Shown in pieces: positions 21,267-33,307 of a stretch of 64,000 nt of DNA (positions are counted from its first letter, which is position 1; every line of letters begins with the position of its first letter). The notes beneath the pieces were generated by a model. It made no database searches. It had not been told where the DNA came from and worked only from the letters and a program-made list of their open reading frames with translations. The stretch is from Trichosanthes cucumerina (taxonomy: Eukaryota; Streptophyta; Magnoliopsida; Cucurbitales; Cucurbitaceae). The stretch is taken from the NCBI GenBank assembly GCA_036507285.1, contig CM071844.1:13957898-14021897 (forward strand), read 5' to 3'. The translations under genes were made by a program, and so were the position numbers.

Positions 21267-22125
21267 ATTGGGACTGATGACACGCTCCCTTTCTCGTTCC
21301 TCAGGTCTGTCACACTCGCCAAGAAGGCCCAAGCTCCTTGGCCAACTAACTTGCTTGCCCTTAGGGTTGACTTTACTCTTCCGGGCCACTCCTGCCTCGG
21401 TCCTCTTGAACTTATAACTTGGTCTGAATGGAGGTTTAAAAAATTAAACCCTATGATAACAGTCACTGACGACATGGTTCTCGGCTAGCCATACCATGCC
21501 CAGAAATACATCGAAGTAACTCACTTCAAGGGCCATCAACAACACTTCCCATGGGTTACCTTTCGCTAAGACCTGCCCGGTCTTTACTTTCTCTCGGGCC
21601 ACTAACTCTACCCCTTGGTTCTACCTCGCTAGTGCTCCCAGGGAATGCATGGGCATTGTCGCCATACTCACGAAGGCCAACTGGTGACAATGACGGGGTG
21701 TGGTCATTTTCTCGCTCTCGAGAGTTCTCGTCCTACCCCATCGACTCGTCGACGACTAGGGTATCCTAATGAAGCTCCTTCTTGTGCTCAGAGTTCTCAT
21801 CCGCTGGTTTGACAACAATCGAGCCCTGCCCACGGGCTCATCGACCTTGGCCTCCTTGGCCACCACGCCCACCAGTCACGCTCTACCACGTCCCCGTTCA
21901 CGACCCACACTCACGGGTTACGACTACTAAAAAAATCATAACATATGAAACATGAGATCTCAAGCGAGATCATAGCACTTAAGGCATCCATACGCACATA
22001 GCCTACTCTACTCGTACTACTTTACAAAGTAAGAGCATACCTGAGGTGACGAGGCGACGCTTTCGAGAGGCCATTGGGACCGACACCTACGATGTAGGCA
22101 AGTCTACGAGAATCTAAAAACTTAA
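21267..22125 (-). pseudogene. Antisense chromovirus-like gag-protease fragment
   Basis: Read on the minus strand, about 21540 down to 21350 gives YFDVFLGMVWLAENHVVSDC followed after a stop by PPFRPSYKFKR. This is the protease-to-RT spacer region of chromoviruses, where the usual motif is DVILGMDWL; the Asp of that motif is Val here. Near 22071 an ATGGCCTCTCGA could be the gag start. Only about 860 bp lie between the primer-binding site and this protease, so most of gag has been deleted. It is followed, in its own direction, by the sense RT of the other element, so it is cut there. Confidence 0.65.
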
Positions 22126-22137
22126 GCTCGATATCAA
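22126..22137 (-). other. Degraded initiator-Met-type primer-binding site
   Basis: Copy 2 has GCTCTGATATCA (49919-49930), the reverse complement of TGATATCAGAGC, one base off the common plant TGGTATCAGAGC. Copy 1 reads GCTCGATATCAATCAG, altered at the CTG. Confidence 0.6.
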
Positions 22138-23442
22138 TCAGAATGCGACCCTAATTTTTTACCAACTCAAAAGTAGGGCGCCATCGACAACACTCTCTCG
22201 CCAAAAATTTTGACAAAGATTCAGCGCTACCTAGACAAATCCAAAATTTTCCTTAACCTGATATAGCATGTAAACACTTAAAAATAGTCCAACTACGCCC
22301 AACCTCCTCCAAACTACGAAAAATCATTAGGTTGGCCTCTAACAGAGTCACAAACAGTAGGTGTGAAAACGAAAGCAATAGATAATCGAAAAAAATCACA
22401 GAAGAAAATCACACACAATATTTACGTGGTTCACTTACGTTGTGTTAGCTACATCCACGAGCAGAGGGAAAGAGTAATTTTATTAACTGAGAGAATCGAG
22501 AGAACAAAATTACATAGAACAGATTAACTTCAGATAGGAGTTTATGGGGTTTATATATGGCACCCCTCCTAAACCCTAATATAGAGTCGGCTCAATAGGC
22601 CCAATATACGAAAAATATAAAACGACTAGAAGCAAGAACAACCCTACCAACACGCAAACCAAACCAAGAATTGCAAGCGGGAAAAAAAAATATGCAACTA
22701 ACAATCGACAAAGTTTCGTCCACTAAGTACACGATAAACAAGCAACATCAAAGTCTAGCATAACAACTAAGGTCCTAAGCAAAAAAGTCCTTTGGTCCAA
22801 ACAAGGTCATATGGCCTCGCCACGTCGCATCGTCGTCCTCCGGCTCACTGTTTTTCCTTGCCTGCAACCATAACAAAAAAGTAGACAGGTGAGTATTGGG
22901 AATACTCAGTAAGTAGCCCACTCAAGTCCAATATACAACAGAGCATCAACAATCAACAAGTAACAATCAAACGAGCCCACTAGCGCTCAACCCTACAAAG
23001 TCCTACGACCCTAGCCTTCCTCCATGCACTCTACTACCTTGGCTTCGTAATCTGAACCCCCGACTCACGGCTACATAAAAGCCATGAGGATTCACAATAA
23101 GTCGGAGAACATACTCCAACAAGCGAGCAACCAGCCAGTCCAAGAGGTAATCATGTTAAATACGCTATAATCACATTTTTAAGGGTTGAAAGATACAATC
23201 GGGCAATCACAAGCAAGCATCCATTCACAAGTCGACATCAATCCATATATCATACATTTTAGCATAGGATTACAATTCACAGGCTACGCAAGTAAGCCCT
23301 CTCACTTATGAGCTTGCTTGCAAGGTCCAACTAGCTACTTACCTCGATTCAAGATTCCACGAGACAAACTACCCTTCAAGAGTTGAGAATAAGTTCGCCC
23401 AACGCATACATTGACAACACTGAGCCAAACTTTGAGGTGTCA
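22138..23442 (-). mobile_element. Antisense chromovirus-like LTR
   Basis: On the minus strand it starts TGACACCTCAAAGTTTGG (at 23442) and ends next to the primer-binding site. Copy 2 shows the intact end TTAGGGTCGTTACA. The length is about 1.3 kb. Here the end is altered (GAATGCGACCC). Confidence 0.75.
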
Positions 23443-23445
23443 ATG

Positions 23446-26400
23446 TGTAATGCCTAGTTCAATCAGGTACATTATTTTTTATTGTGGTTTGAATTTGGAT
23501 TTTTTGGATAATCAAATTAGAATTAGGATTTTAAGAGATTTTTGGGAAAGTTATTTTGAATTATAAAAGTATTAGGATTTGCTATAATCTTAGCTTTTCT
23601 TAATTCAGTTTGTTTGCCACCTAAAGGTTACGCTTTCAAAATCCTTTCTTCGCTCGTTGAGTTCATGTCAACCTTGCAATTTTTAATTGTAGCAAAATTG
23701 TTCAAGTAAGCTCTTTCTCTTTCTTTTATTTATTCTCCTTTTCCTTTCTTTATTTTTATTTAATTAAATATTTTTATTTATTTAATTTATAATTTATTTA
23801 TTTAATTTATAATTTATTTATTTATTTTCTTTCCTCCTTCTCTCTCCAACCCCTCGTGTTTTTGCGCCTAGTCGTTTTTCTCTTTCGTCCCAGTCGCCAA
23901 GTCGTTCTTCTCCTTCGTCTAAGTCGTGCCCTATGCAATCACTTTAGAAACTTTTAAATAAATCCGTTGTCGCTTTCCAATCGCGTCGCATAGCTCGCAA
24001 AGCACGCCCACCGCAACATCGTAGCTCAGCGATCGCGCCATTGCAAACGCGCACGCCGGAGGCCTTCACCGACGGTCCTCTTCGATAGCATGTCCAAACG
24101 TGTTCGTTGCTCGTGAGCTCCTTCTTGATCAAAGTCGTCCGAGTCTAGTCATTCATGTCCCATTGAGCGTTTACGCCACCGCCGCTTTAGCCACGAACTC
24201 CGCCGCATTGCGGCATCGTCCCCACTTGTAGAACGCCTGAAGCCGCCGAATGTTCATAGTCCGAATCGCTGACAACTAGTTCGATCTCTCTCCTCCACTA
24301 CTTTTAACAAATCGATTCTGTTTTTTCCTTAGTTACGTTATGTGTGTTTGGGTTACAGGTGCGCAATTTCGAGGTGATGAAAGTCAGGCGTTTGATCGAT
24401 GATCGTCGCTTGTTAGGACTTCACTTCGAATCAATCAATACTCACGATTAGGAGTAAGTATTTTTAGCCTTGATTTCGGATGCACTATGCTTTATAAGAT
24501 TACTGATATTTAGAGCAATAATAATCTAAGGAAGGAGTAGTGACTTCAAATTCTCACTTTAGGTAAGTAGTCATTTGGTTTGTTGTCAAATTCCTAAGTG
24601 GAGGAGCAAGGTAAGCAATAACGTTGTTTGTGTGATCCTGAGGTGTTCCTATAACTAGGTCTTTGTTTAATTATCTGAGTATTTATAAAACTTGTGTAAT
24701 ATGCTTTATGGGTTTTGAACTTACCATGATTATGCAATTGTTATCTCGAGCCTTGATATCTTGTATCGATCATAGTTATTATGTACCTATGAGTTATGTG
24801 ACTTATCATTTGAGATGGGGATTGAATGAATGAGTATGTACCTAGCATCCCTAGTAAATGATTGGTTGAGCTAAAGCTTGGTTAGAGTCAGGACCTAGTT
24901 GGATTTGAGACCCTGGGAATGGGTCGAGGACGTTAGGAATACCTTGATAGAACCCCTCGTTATTTTTTTTAATAAAATCTGGGACCAAAAAGTTACTAAC
25001 CCTGAGTTACGCCTGAGTGTGAGTCGGAACCTCTGGATTGATGATATGTCGGTAATGATCCTCGGGTATGTCACCACTCAGGGAGTGGTTGTTTTCCGTT
25101 GTCCCGTGCTAGCTTAGGGGTGGATCTCCGTAGGGCATGTTGAATACACGAATCTATGCTGCGTTGAGGTGAGCCTGGATCACGTCCCCATCAGGGAGTG
25201 GTTATATTCCATTATCACGTGCTGGCCTAGGGGTGACTCCCCATAGGGTGTGTTGATTCGGACCTTCACTACTCTATGCCATCGTGTTGTGGCGTGAGAT
25301 TTGTATTCTCTCATAGCATCATCAATCAAGTTCCAGGATTGAAGGTAGAGCTCGAATTATTATTACAGGGGGACTCAGGGTGAAGTGTCCCAGGAAGAGA
25401 GACCTATTTGAGGTTAAGTTGTGTTGTTTGATTTTGTTGAGATAGGTTTGGACGTAAGTATTCTGCTTATTGGGTATCGTTATGCTCACTCGTTTGTTGC
25501 AGATAAAAGCTAAATTGTGTGGTGGATGACGATGGTAGTGACCTGGCGAGGTTGTGAGGATATTCTTTGATGTCTTTTAGATGATAGGGGGTTGTTCTAG
25601 TACTTTACGTTTCCATTGCATATGCTTAATGATAGGGGGTTGTTCTAGTACTTTATTTGTTATTCAGTTTCCTTGTCGTTTGACTTGTGGGATGCTTAGG
25701 GTCTTGGTCCTCTTAAAAGTGGAGATAGTCTCTAAATTGTTTATTTTCTAAATTCCATTGCCCATTGTTGTTCCCAATCGCGTCGCACAACCTGCAAGCA
25801 CGCCCACCGCACAACATCGCAGCTCAGACGATCACCGCCATCGCAGGCCGCACGCTGGAGGCCTTCAGTCGGTAGTCCTCTTCGATAGCATGTCCTAACG
25901 TGTTCGTTGCTCGCGAGCTCCTTGAGTCAAAGTCGCTGAGTCCAGTCGTTCACGTCCCATTGAGCGTTTCTTTCCGGTAGCTTGACCACGAACTCCGCCG
26001 CCTTGCGGCAAAGACGCCCCGATCGTAGAACGCGAAAAGCCGCCGGATCGTCATAGTCCGAATCGCCGACAACCAGATTCGATCTCTCTCTCCACTACTC
26101 TTAACAAATTGTTTATGTTTTTTCCCAAGTGTCGTTATGTGTGTATTTTTGAGTTACAGTGCACAATTTCGAGGTGTTGAAAGTAAGAGGTTTGATTAGT
26201 GATCATGCTTGTTAGGACTTCACTTGGATCAATCGATACTCACGATTAGGAGTAAGTATTTTTAGCCTTGATTTGGATGCACTACACTTTATAAGATTAC
26301 CGATATTTAGAGCGGTAATAATCTAAGGAAAGAGTAGTGACTTGATTCTCACTTCGTGCAAGCAGTCATTTGGTTTGAGGTCGAATTCTAAGTGGAGAAA

Positions 26401-27672
26401 CAAGGTAAACAACACCGTTGTTTGTGTGATCCTGAGGTGTTCCTATAACTAGGTCTTTGTTTAATTATCTGAATATTTATAAAACTTGTGTAATATGCTT
26501 TATAGGTTTTGAACTTACCATGATTATGCAATTGTTATCTCGAGCCTTGATATCTTGTATCGATCATAGTTATCATGTATCTATGAGTTATGTGACTTAT
26601 CATGTGAGATGGGGATTGAATGACCGAGTATGTACCTAGAATCCCTAGTAAATGATTGGTTGAGCTAAAGCTTGGTTAGAGTCAGGACCTAGTTGGATTT
26701 GAGACCCTTGGAATGGGTCAAGGACGTTAGGGATGCCTAGATAGAACCCCTCGTTATTCTTTTTAATAAAATTTGGGACCAAAATGTTACTAACCCTGAG
26801 TTACGCCTGAGTGTGAGTCGGAACCTCTGGATTGATGATATGTCGGTAGTGATCCTCGGGTATGCCCCCATTAAGGGAGTGGTTGTTTTCCACTGTCCCG
26901 TGCTAGCTTAGGGGTAGATCTCCGTAGGGCATGTTGAATACACGATTCTATGCTAGCGTTGAGGTGAGCCTGGGTTACGTCCACGTTAGGGAGTGGTTAT
27001 ATTCCATTATCACGTGCTGGCCTAGGGGTAACTTCCCATAGGGTGTGTTGGTTCGGACTTTCACTACTCTATGCCATCGTGTTGTGGCGTGAGATTTGTA
27101 TTCTCTCATAGCATCATCCATCAAGTTCCAGGATTGAAGGTAGAGCTCGAATTATTATTACAAGGGGACTCAGGATGAAGTGTCCCAGGAAGAGAGACCT
27201 ATTTGGGGTTAAGTTGTGTTGTTTGATTTTGTTGAGATAGGTTTGGTCGTAAGTATTCTGCTTGTTGGGTATCGTTATACTCACTCGTTTGTTGCAGATA
27301 AAAGCTAGATTGTGTGGTGGATGACGATGGTAGCGACCTGGCGAGGCTGTGAGGATATTCTTTGATGTCTTTTAGATGATAGGGGGTTGTTCTAGTACTT
27401 TGCGCTTCCATTGCATATGCTTAATGATAGGGGGTTGTTCTAGTACTTTATTTGTTATTAAGTTTCCTTGTCGTTTGACTTGTGGGATGCTTAGGGTCTT
27501 GGTCCTCTTAAAAGTGGAGATAGTCTCTAAATTGTTTATTTTCTTAAAATTGGCATACTACATTGTTTTTATTTATTTTCACAAGCTTTTATTTTAAATC
27601 ATTAGAGGTCTCAAACCATGCATGTTAAGTGAAGACTCTAGGATCAGGTCTTAGCGACTTAGGGTCTTTACA
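23446..27672 (+). mobile_element. Hybrid LTR B/A with internal 1.8-kb duplication
   Basis: Starts TGTAATGCCTAG three bases after the antisense LTR and ends TTTACA, followed by the S block. The left and middle are LTR B. From about 27555 it is LTR A terminal sequence. Two subunits of about 1.8 kb are in tandem (about 23960-25749 and 25750-27548). For example, TTACCATGATTATGCAATTG occurs at 24721 and 26517, and GAGTGGTTATATTCC at 25196 and 26991. It spans the junction between copies 1 and 2. Confidence 0.75.
25750..27548. repeat. Second 1.8-kb subunit inside LTR B
   Basis: Repeats about 23960-25749 at high identity. The junction is TTATTTTCTA/AATTCCATTG. The third array junction has the same arrangement at 52321-54115. 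Confidence 0.85.
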
Positions 27673-28298
27673 ATTTTTGGTCCATTTAAAGTTCAAAAAT
27701 TGTTCTCTTGCCCCCAAAAGTTCAAAATTAGTATTTTTGGCCAGAACCACCAAATAACCCAATTTAAACCAATGAATTAAATTCAATTTAGCTCGAGAGT
27801 TAAATTTATCATGCCTGATTTAAGTCGGTCATCACATTTTATATCTTCAGTTTTGAATTATTATTATGTGCAACATTTGTACAATTATTTACATTGTGGT
27901 TATTTGTAACCAGTTAATTCGTAATCAATTTACTAATGTTACTTAGTTCTTATAATATTAATTATTGGCCAAAAAAATTAATGTCTCACTTTACCTTTCA
28001 TAACTATAAGAAAACTGCCTTATATTTTGTCGAAATTCTAAAAAATAATCAAAATAAGTTTATGTTCTTTAGATCAATGGGAATTTTTGCCAAGACATCA
28101 ACACGAATTAATAATTAATTCGGTGAGGTACAACATAGCGAAGCATATTTTGCACCTTTAGCATCAAATTAAGACACCCAACAATATTTAGATCCTCAAT
28201 AGATTTGCAAACTTTTAGCTTATTTGGAAATTTAGTCACTTCATTGCATTGGTAAGTATGTAGCTTTCAAACGCTTCTAACACCTCCATCACAAGGAG
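27673..28298. repeat. S block, copy 2 first instance
   Basis: Follows the hybrid LTR end directly. One A of the flanking AATTT is missing. It is joined to the GGTTCTTCC segment (28299-28488). Confidence 0.88.
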
Positions 28299-28488
28299 AG
28301 GGTTCTTCCACGAATCCCTTTGTCTTTCCATATTTTTTTTTAACTAATAAAACTTCAAAATAAAGAAGGAAAAGGAAAAAAAACTATCCTAAGAGATCTC
28401 CCTCTTTGAACACACGCAAATGAAGAGGAAGATTGCGAGTGGCAGATTTTCGAACACGAAAGGCACGAATTAAGAACCTGTCGGGAAT
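28299..28488. repeat. Left flank segment of LTR A, copy 2
   Basis: GGTTCTTCCACG segment up to the target site; noncoding. Confidence 0.8.
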
Positions 28489-28493
28489 AATTT

Positions 28494-30635
28494 TGTAACG
28501 CCCATAAACCAGGTTTGTGCATTTTGATTTTTGGAGTTATGTTTTTTTTTCCCCTTTTTGGTGATGGTTTAAAAATCTAAATGTATAATAGGTTTGACTT
28601 GGTCTTAGGGTTTTTTTGTGATTAAAAGGAAGGGTAGGGGCATTTTAGTAATTTAACACCATTAGAGTTTTGAGAAGAGAGTTTTTTTGTCCTTTTAAGC
28701 ATGCTTATCGAGGCAGCCCCATCTCACCACTTTCCTTTTTCACAACAGCAGAAACCCTAGTCGCCGCAAGACCTCGCTGCCGACCGGAGCTTCTGCAAAC
28801 CGCCGCGAGTCTCTCGCACGCCGCCGCGCGTCCGGAGGGAGTCCGTCTTTGCGCCGATCGAGCCGTCCGCCTCACCGCGCTTCACGCTGCAAGTCGCCAG
28901 CCGCCGCGTCGCACACCCTCAACAATGAGCGCGCCTTCGCCGGCGGCATTGCCGCTCGACCGTTACTGGCCGGTCGCGCGAAACCGCTGATCGCGGCCCC
29001 GAAGTCGTTCGCGCCGACCGTTAGACGGCCGCGCGCCGCCGCTGTAGATCGCCTTGACGCGCGCGCCGCCGCCGCTGCTGCGTCTGCCCAGCCGCCGCCA
29101 TCGCAGCTCAAATCATCGCTTCTTGCCGCCCGCCTCGCAGCGCGCCGCCGCAACTCTCTTGTTGTCGTCGTGGTGATTTACACGCAGCGTGTCGCCGATC
29201 TCAGTGGTGAGTTTGCTACCGCTTGCAAATTGTAGAATTTCTTTTTGGTCTAGTTTAAGACTGAATTGGTTAACTCACGGTTGTGTTAGGTGTTCGTTGA
29301 TGTTGTGGAAAAATTACAGTGAAATCTAAGCGAGATATTCACTATCTCGTTTTTCTGCCAAGCGGAGGCTCAAGTTAGGACGTGTAGGAGGGGTTAAAGA
29401 CTCATTTATCAACCGAGGTTAAGGTAAGGGAACCCATACGAGATTTCAAATCTAGACTGGAATACTTGCTTAAATGCTCATATGGTTTGGAATTCTGGAT
29501 TTAAAGGCCATGTTGAATTAAGTTTTGTCTTCTATTATACATTGTGAATGTTATGATTAGGTTGGACTACCGACCATTCCAAAGCCATGATTGATAGATT
29601 ATTGTCGTCCCTAAGGTTATGCATGTCGATTTAATGTATGTTAATGCCATGAGATTATTGTGTTTGAAATGTAATGATTTATGCAATTGGGGCCCTTATT
29701 ATTGTCTTATCAAACACATTTGCGAAGGTCAGGTGGTGATTTTTCTCGTGATATTATTATATATTTTATGATTCTTGGAGTCGACCCATGTAGAGGCCAT
29801 GTTTTTGGGAGAAACTAGTTTTATCCATCAGAGGTCAAGAGGAAATTTAGTTTTAAATAAAAATGTTTGCAAAAGGAAATTTATCTTTAAATGAAAGTGT
29901 TTACGAAGGCCTGACAACTAAACTCCCAATAATGAATGAATGTATGAATAATGATATGTGAGTCTAAACGACTTAGGGTCGACCCAGAATGGAGGCCATG
30001 GAATAGGATTTCCCACAAATAGCCGAAGAGAAAAGCCATGAATGTTTTTATGTGTTTTTGGGCCCATGTTTCTTGAGACCCCGGCTGTGGGGTCCCTTAC
30101 TAAGTGTTATGAACGTAATACTCACCCCATTTTTTTTAAAAAAAAATATTTTCAGGTAAGGGCAAGGGCAAGCTGGTTGAATGACAGGGAACGCTACATA
30201 AGCCATGGGATAGGAGGAGCGAGTTCCGCAAAGTTTTATGTCTCAAGTTTTCAGTCATTTGTTTCTTCTTTTTTTTTTTATTAAACATTCTTTCTTATGT
30301 TCATTCTTTAAATTAAGTTTAGGGAGGCCAGACCGAGTTTGATTTTCGTATTAAAATAATGTTGTTTTCATTTTCCTTATTTAATTGGGACCCCAAATAA
30401 AATAACTACATTGTTTGTTATTAAGTTTCCTTGTCGTTTGACTTGTGGGATGCTTAGGGTCTTGGTCCTCTTAAAAGTGGAGATAGTCTCTAAATTGTTT
30501 ATTTTCTTAAAAGTGGGATACTACATTGTTTTTATTTATTTCCACAAGCTTTTATTTTAAATCATTAGAGGCCTCAAACCATGCATGTTAAGTGAAAACT
30601 CTAGGATCAGGTCTTAGCGACTTAGGGTCTTTACA
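28494..30635 (+). mobile_element. Solo LTR A, complete, copy 2
   Basis: TGTAACGCCC...TTTACA, 2142 bp, with AATTT on both sides (28489-28493 and 30636-30640). The GC-rich tract is at 28770-29190. At 30412-30528 it carries 116 bp that belong to the LTR B tail, flanked by the direct repeat CTACATTGTT. Copies 1 and 3 lack this. There are no protein domains, and the GC-tract ORFs are not conserved. Confidence 0.9.
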
Positions 30636-31263
30636 AATTTTTGGTCCATTTAAAGTTCAAAAATTGTTCTCTTGCCCCCAAAAGTTCAAAATTAGTATTT
30701 TTGGCCAGAACCACCAAATAACCCAATTTAAACCAATGAATTAAATCCAATTTAGCTCGAGAGTTAAATTTATCATGCCTGATTTAAGTCGGTCGTCACA
30801 TTTTATATCTTCAGTTTTGAATTATTATTATGTGCAACATTTGTACAATTATTTACATTGTTGTTATTTGTAACCAGTTAATTCGTAATCAATTTACTAA
30901 TGTTACTTAGTTCTTATAATATTAATTATTAGCCAAAAATAAAATAATGTCTCACTTTACCTTTCATAACTCTAAGAAAACTGTCTTATATTTTGTCGAA
31001 ATTCTAAAAAATAATCAAAATAAGTTTATGTTCTTTAGATCAATGGGAATTTTTGCCAAAACATCAACACGAATTAATAATTAATTGGGTGAGGTACAAC
31101 ATAGCGTAGCATATTTTGCACCTTTAGCATCAAATTAAGACACCCAACAATATTTAGATTCTCAGTAGATTTGCAAAGTTTAGCTTATTTGGAAATTTAG
31201 TCACTTCATTGCATTGGTAAGTATGTAGCTTTCAAACGCTTCTAACACCAGCATCACAAGGAG
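30636..31263. repeat. S block, copy 2 second instance
   Basis: Begins with the right target duplication AATTT, ends ATCACAAGGAG and continues into GATCTAAAGATATTTGG. This is the undeleted counterpart of 3411-3839. Confidence 0.9.
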
Positions 31264-32485
31264 ATCTAAAGATATTTGGAATACTTAGCTCCGCTCATGA
31301 GCATATTTAGTTTTTAGTTTTTTAAAATTAAATTTATTTTTCCTAATTTTTCTATGACGGGTTTCATCTTTCTTAATGAAACATTTGAATTTTTAGCTAA
31401 AAATTTTAAAAATAAAAATCAATTTTTAAAAACTATTTTAATTTTCAAAATAGGGGTTTTAAAATATAGGTTAAAAGTAGACAATTAAATAGGAAACGCA
31501 TAGGTAGAAGTACAAAGAGAAAAGCTTCGAGAATTTTCTTATTTTTTTATGGGGCAACTAGAAGAATGATTAAATATTGATAGTTTCTACTGAAAAATAA
31601 TTAAAAATGTTTATTTTTGAAAAAATGTCTAAATATTTTTTGACATTATTTATATTACATTTTTTAAAATTATATTGTGACTAAAATACCCTACCTACAC
31701 TTTCTACTCCTAATTAAATAAAAGCGGCGGAAGAGATTTTGTAGTTAACAAAATATAACAAATTTGAATCAAATCTAAACTAATTAAGTGAACATTATTT
31801 AAATAAAATAACTAAATTTTTAATTTTTTAGAACAATGGATAAGTTACATAAATGAACGCAATGATTTAAACGACGAGCTAAACACGATTGTATTTGTTG
31901 TTATTTCTGTTTTAAAAAATCGAATGTGTTCGATCAATTTCTTCATTCCATGCAACTTCTTCTCTGAATTTCTATGGAAACAAGTTTCTCAAAAAGGGGC
32001 TATTTATATAAACAATAAAATATTTTGTGTTACTTAGCAATTATCTAATTCTTTTCTAGCAACATTGAAGTCATGACGTTCTCTTTACTTTGATTTGCTC
32101 AAGATTTGAAATATCTGGGGGTATGTTTGGATTAAGTGTAAAAAAAAAATATTTTTTGAAAATGGATTTTCTTTTAAACATATTTAATAAAAACCATTTA
32201 AAAGAAACTAGTTCATATGCTTGGTTTTTAGTTGCCTGAGCGAGTAGCCACATTCCAGCATAGCATATATATGTTTTTAGTTACTCTGTTCAGAATTTCA
32301 AAGGTTTATAAATATAATCTCTTTTCAAAAAGCTTTGTAACAACCTCTTCCGTAAATGCTATAATAAAATAAAATAAATAATCTTAATAAATAAATATAC
32401 ATGTCTTTGTCAAATTATATACCCAATGGGCTTAGGATTAATTTATATACCCAATGGGGTTAGGTTTTATTGTGTTAATAATTAT

Positions 32486-32520
<35 letters not shown>

Positions 32521-32941
32521 AGAAAGTAGAAAATGATTATGATTTAGGCTTTTGGTGCCATACTTTTCTGAAAGATCAATACGTAGAAAAGGAGATCTCA
32601 AATAAGAGTGGGTTTTCGTAACAAGAGAGGTGAGACCATCGACATCCGAGCATCTGATTTATTCTTCTTCTTCTTCTGTCTGTTTTTCTGGTTTCTTTTA
32701 TTATGGTTTTCATTCTTTTTGCAATAAAGAAACTGTTTCTGAGTTTGGTTATAATATGGTTTCTATTCTTTCTTTCTTCTTCTTTTTTTTTTTTTTAATT
32801 ATGGGTTTCCGTTGGAGAAAAGGAAAACCATATTACCATGAAATATTCCAAAATTTAATCAATATTTTCATACTCTTTTTTAGTAATTTTTTCTTTTAAT
32901 ATCCTCTTAATTAGTTTCTTCTCATTTTCTCTTTCCAACAG
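31264..32941. other. AT-rich noncoding region, copy 2
   Basis: Counterpart of 3840-5464. It holds the two-unit TATACCCAATGGG minisatellite and a longer (AT)n run at about 32489-32518. No gene is seen. Confidence 0.6.
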
Positions 32942-33307
32942 ATAATGAAGATGGTGCACATAAAACGTAGAAATTTGGCTTCTCCTCCTCCAAGCAATAA
33001 ACTTCTTCCAAGAAAAACTGTTACCATCTTCAAACGGTCATCCACCACTCTCCAAACCCACAAAGTTAAGTCATCCCAATTTAAAACTCCACCACCACTT
33101 TTTTCCAATTCTGACGTGGTTCTTCAGTCTCTTGTTCCAAAGATACAAGAACAAAGACAACTTACCAGAGAAGCTGTAGAAAATGTAAAGCAAACAATTG
33201 ATTTGAACGAGAATCTTGATTCTATGAGAGAGATTGAAAAACTAATTGGACAAGATGACATTAAATGTAATTTTTGTCTAATTAATGACTATTTTGGGAG
33301 GAGTTAA
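32942..33307 (+). CDS. 120-codon ORF of unknown function, copy 2
   Basis: Same ORF as at 5468, with ATG at 32945 after TTTCCAACAG. It differs from copy 1 by one residue (Ala for Val at GAAGCTGTAG). The near identity extends equally into the flanking noncoding DNA, so it reflects recent duplication rather than selection. It is unrecognised: a basic Pro/Ser-rich N-terminus and a charged helix-prone C-terminal half. Confidence 0.4.
   Translation: MMKMVHIKRRNLASPPPSNKLLPRKTVTIFKRSSTTLQTHKVKSSQFKTPPPLFSNSDVVLQSLVPKIQEQRQLTREAVENVKQTIDLNENLDSMREIEKLIGQDDIKCNFCLINDYFGRS

Larger units (their letters stand above)
1..26990 (+). repeat. About 27-kb tandem unit, copy 1
   Basis: The first bases of the window recur at 26991 and again at 53561, and the order of all internal landmarks is kept: LTR A, AT-rich block, CACTA end, gag-pol, solo LTR, antisense LTR. 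The unit start is arbitrary because the window opens inside the hybrid LTR. The copy carries private deletions, for example at 3411, around 3810-3840 and at 13950. It is transposon-derived throughout. Confidence 0.93.
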
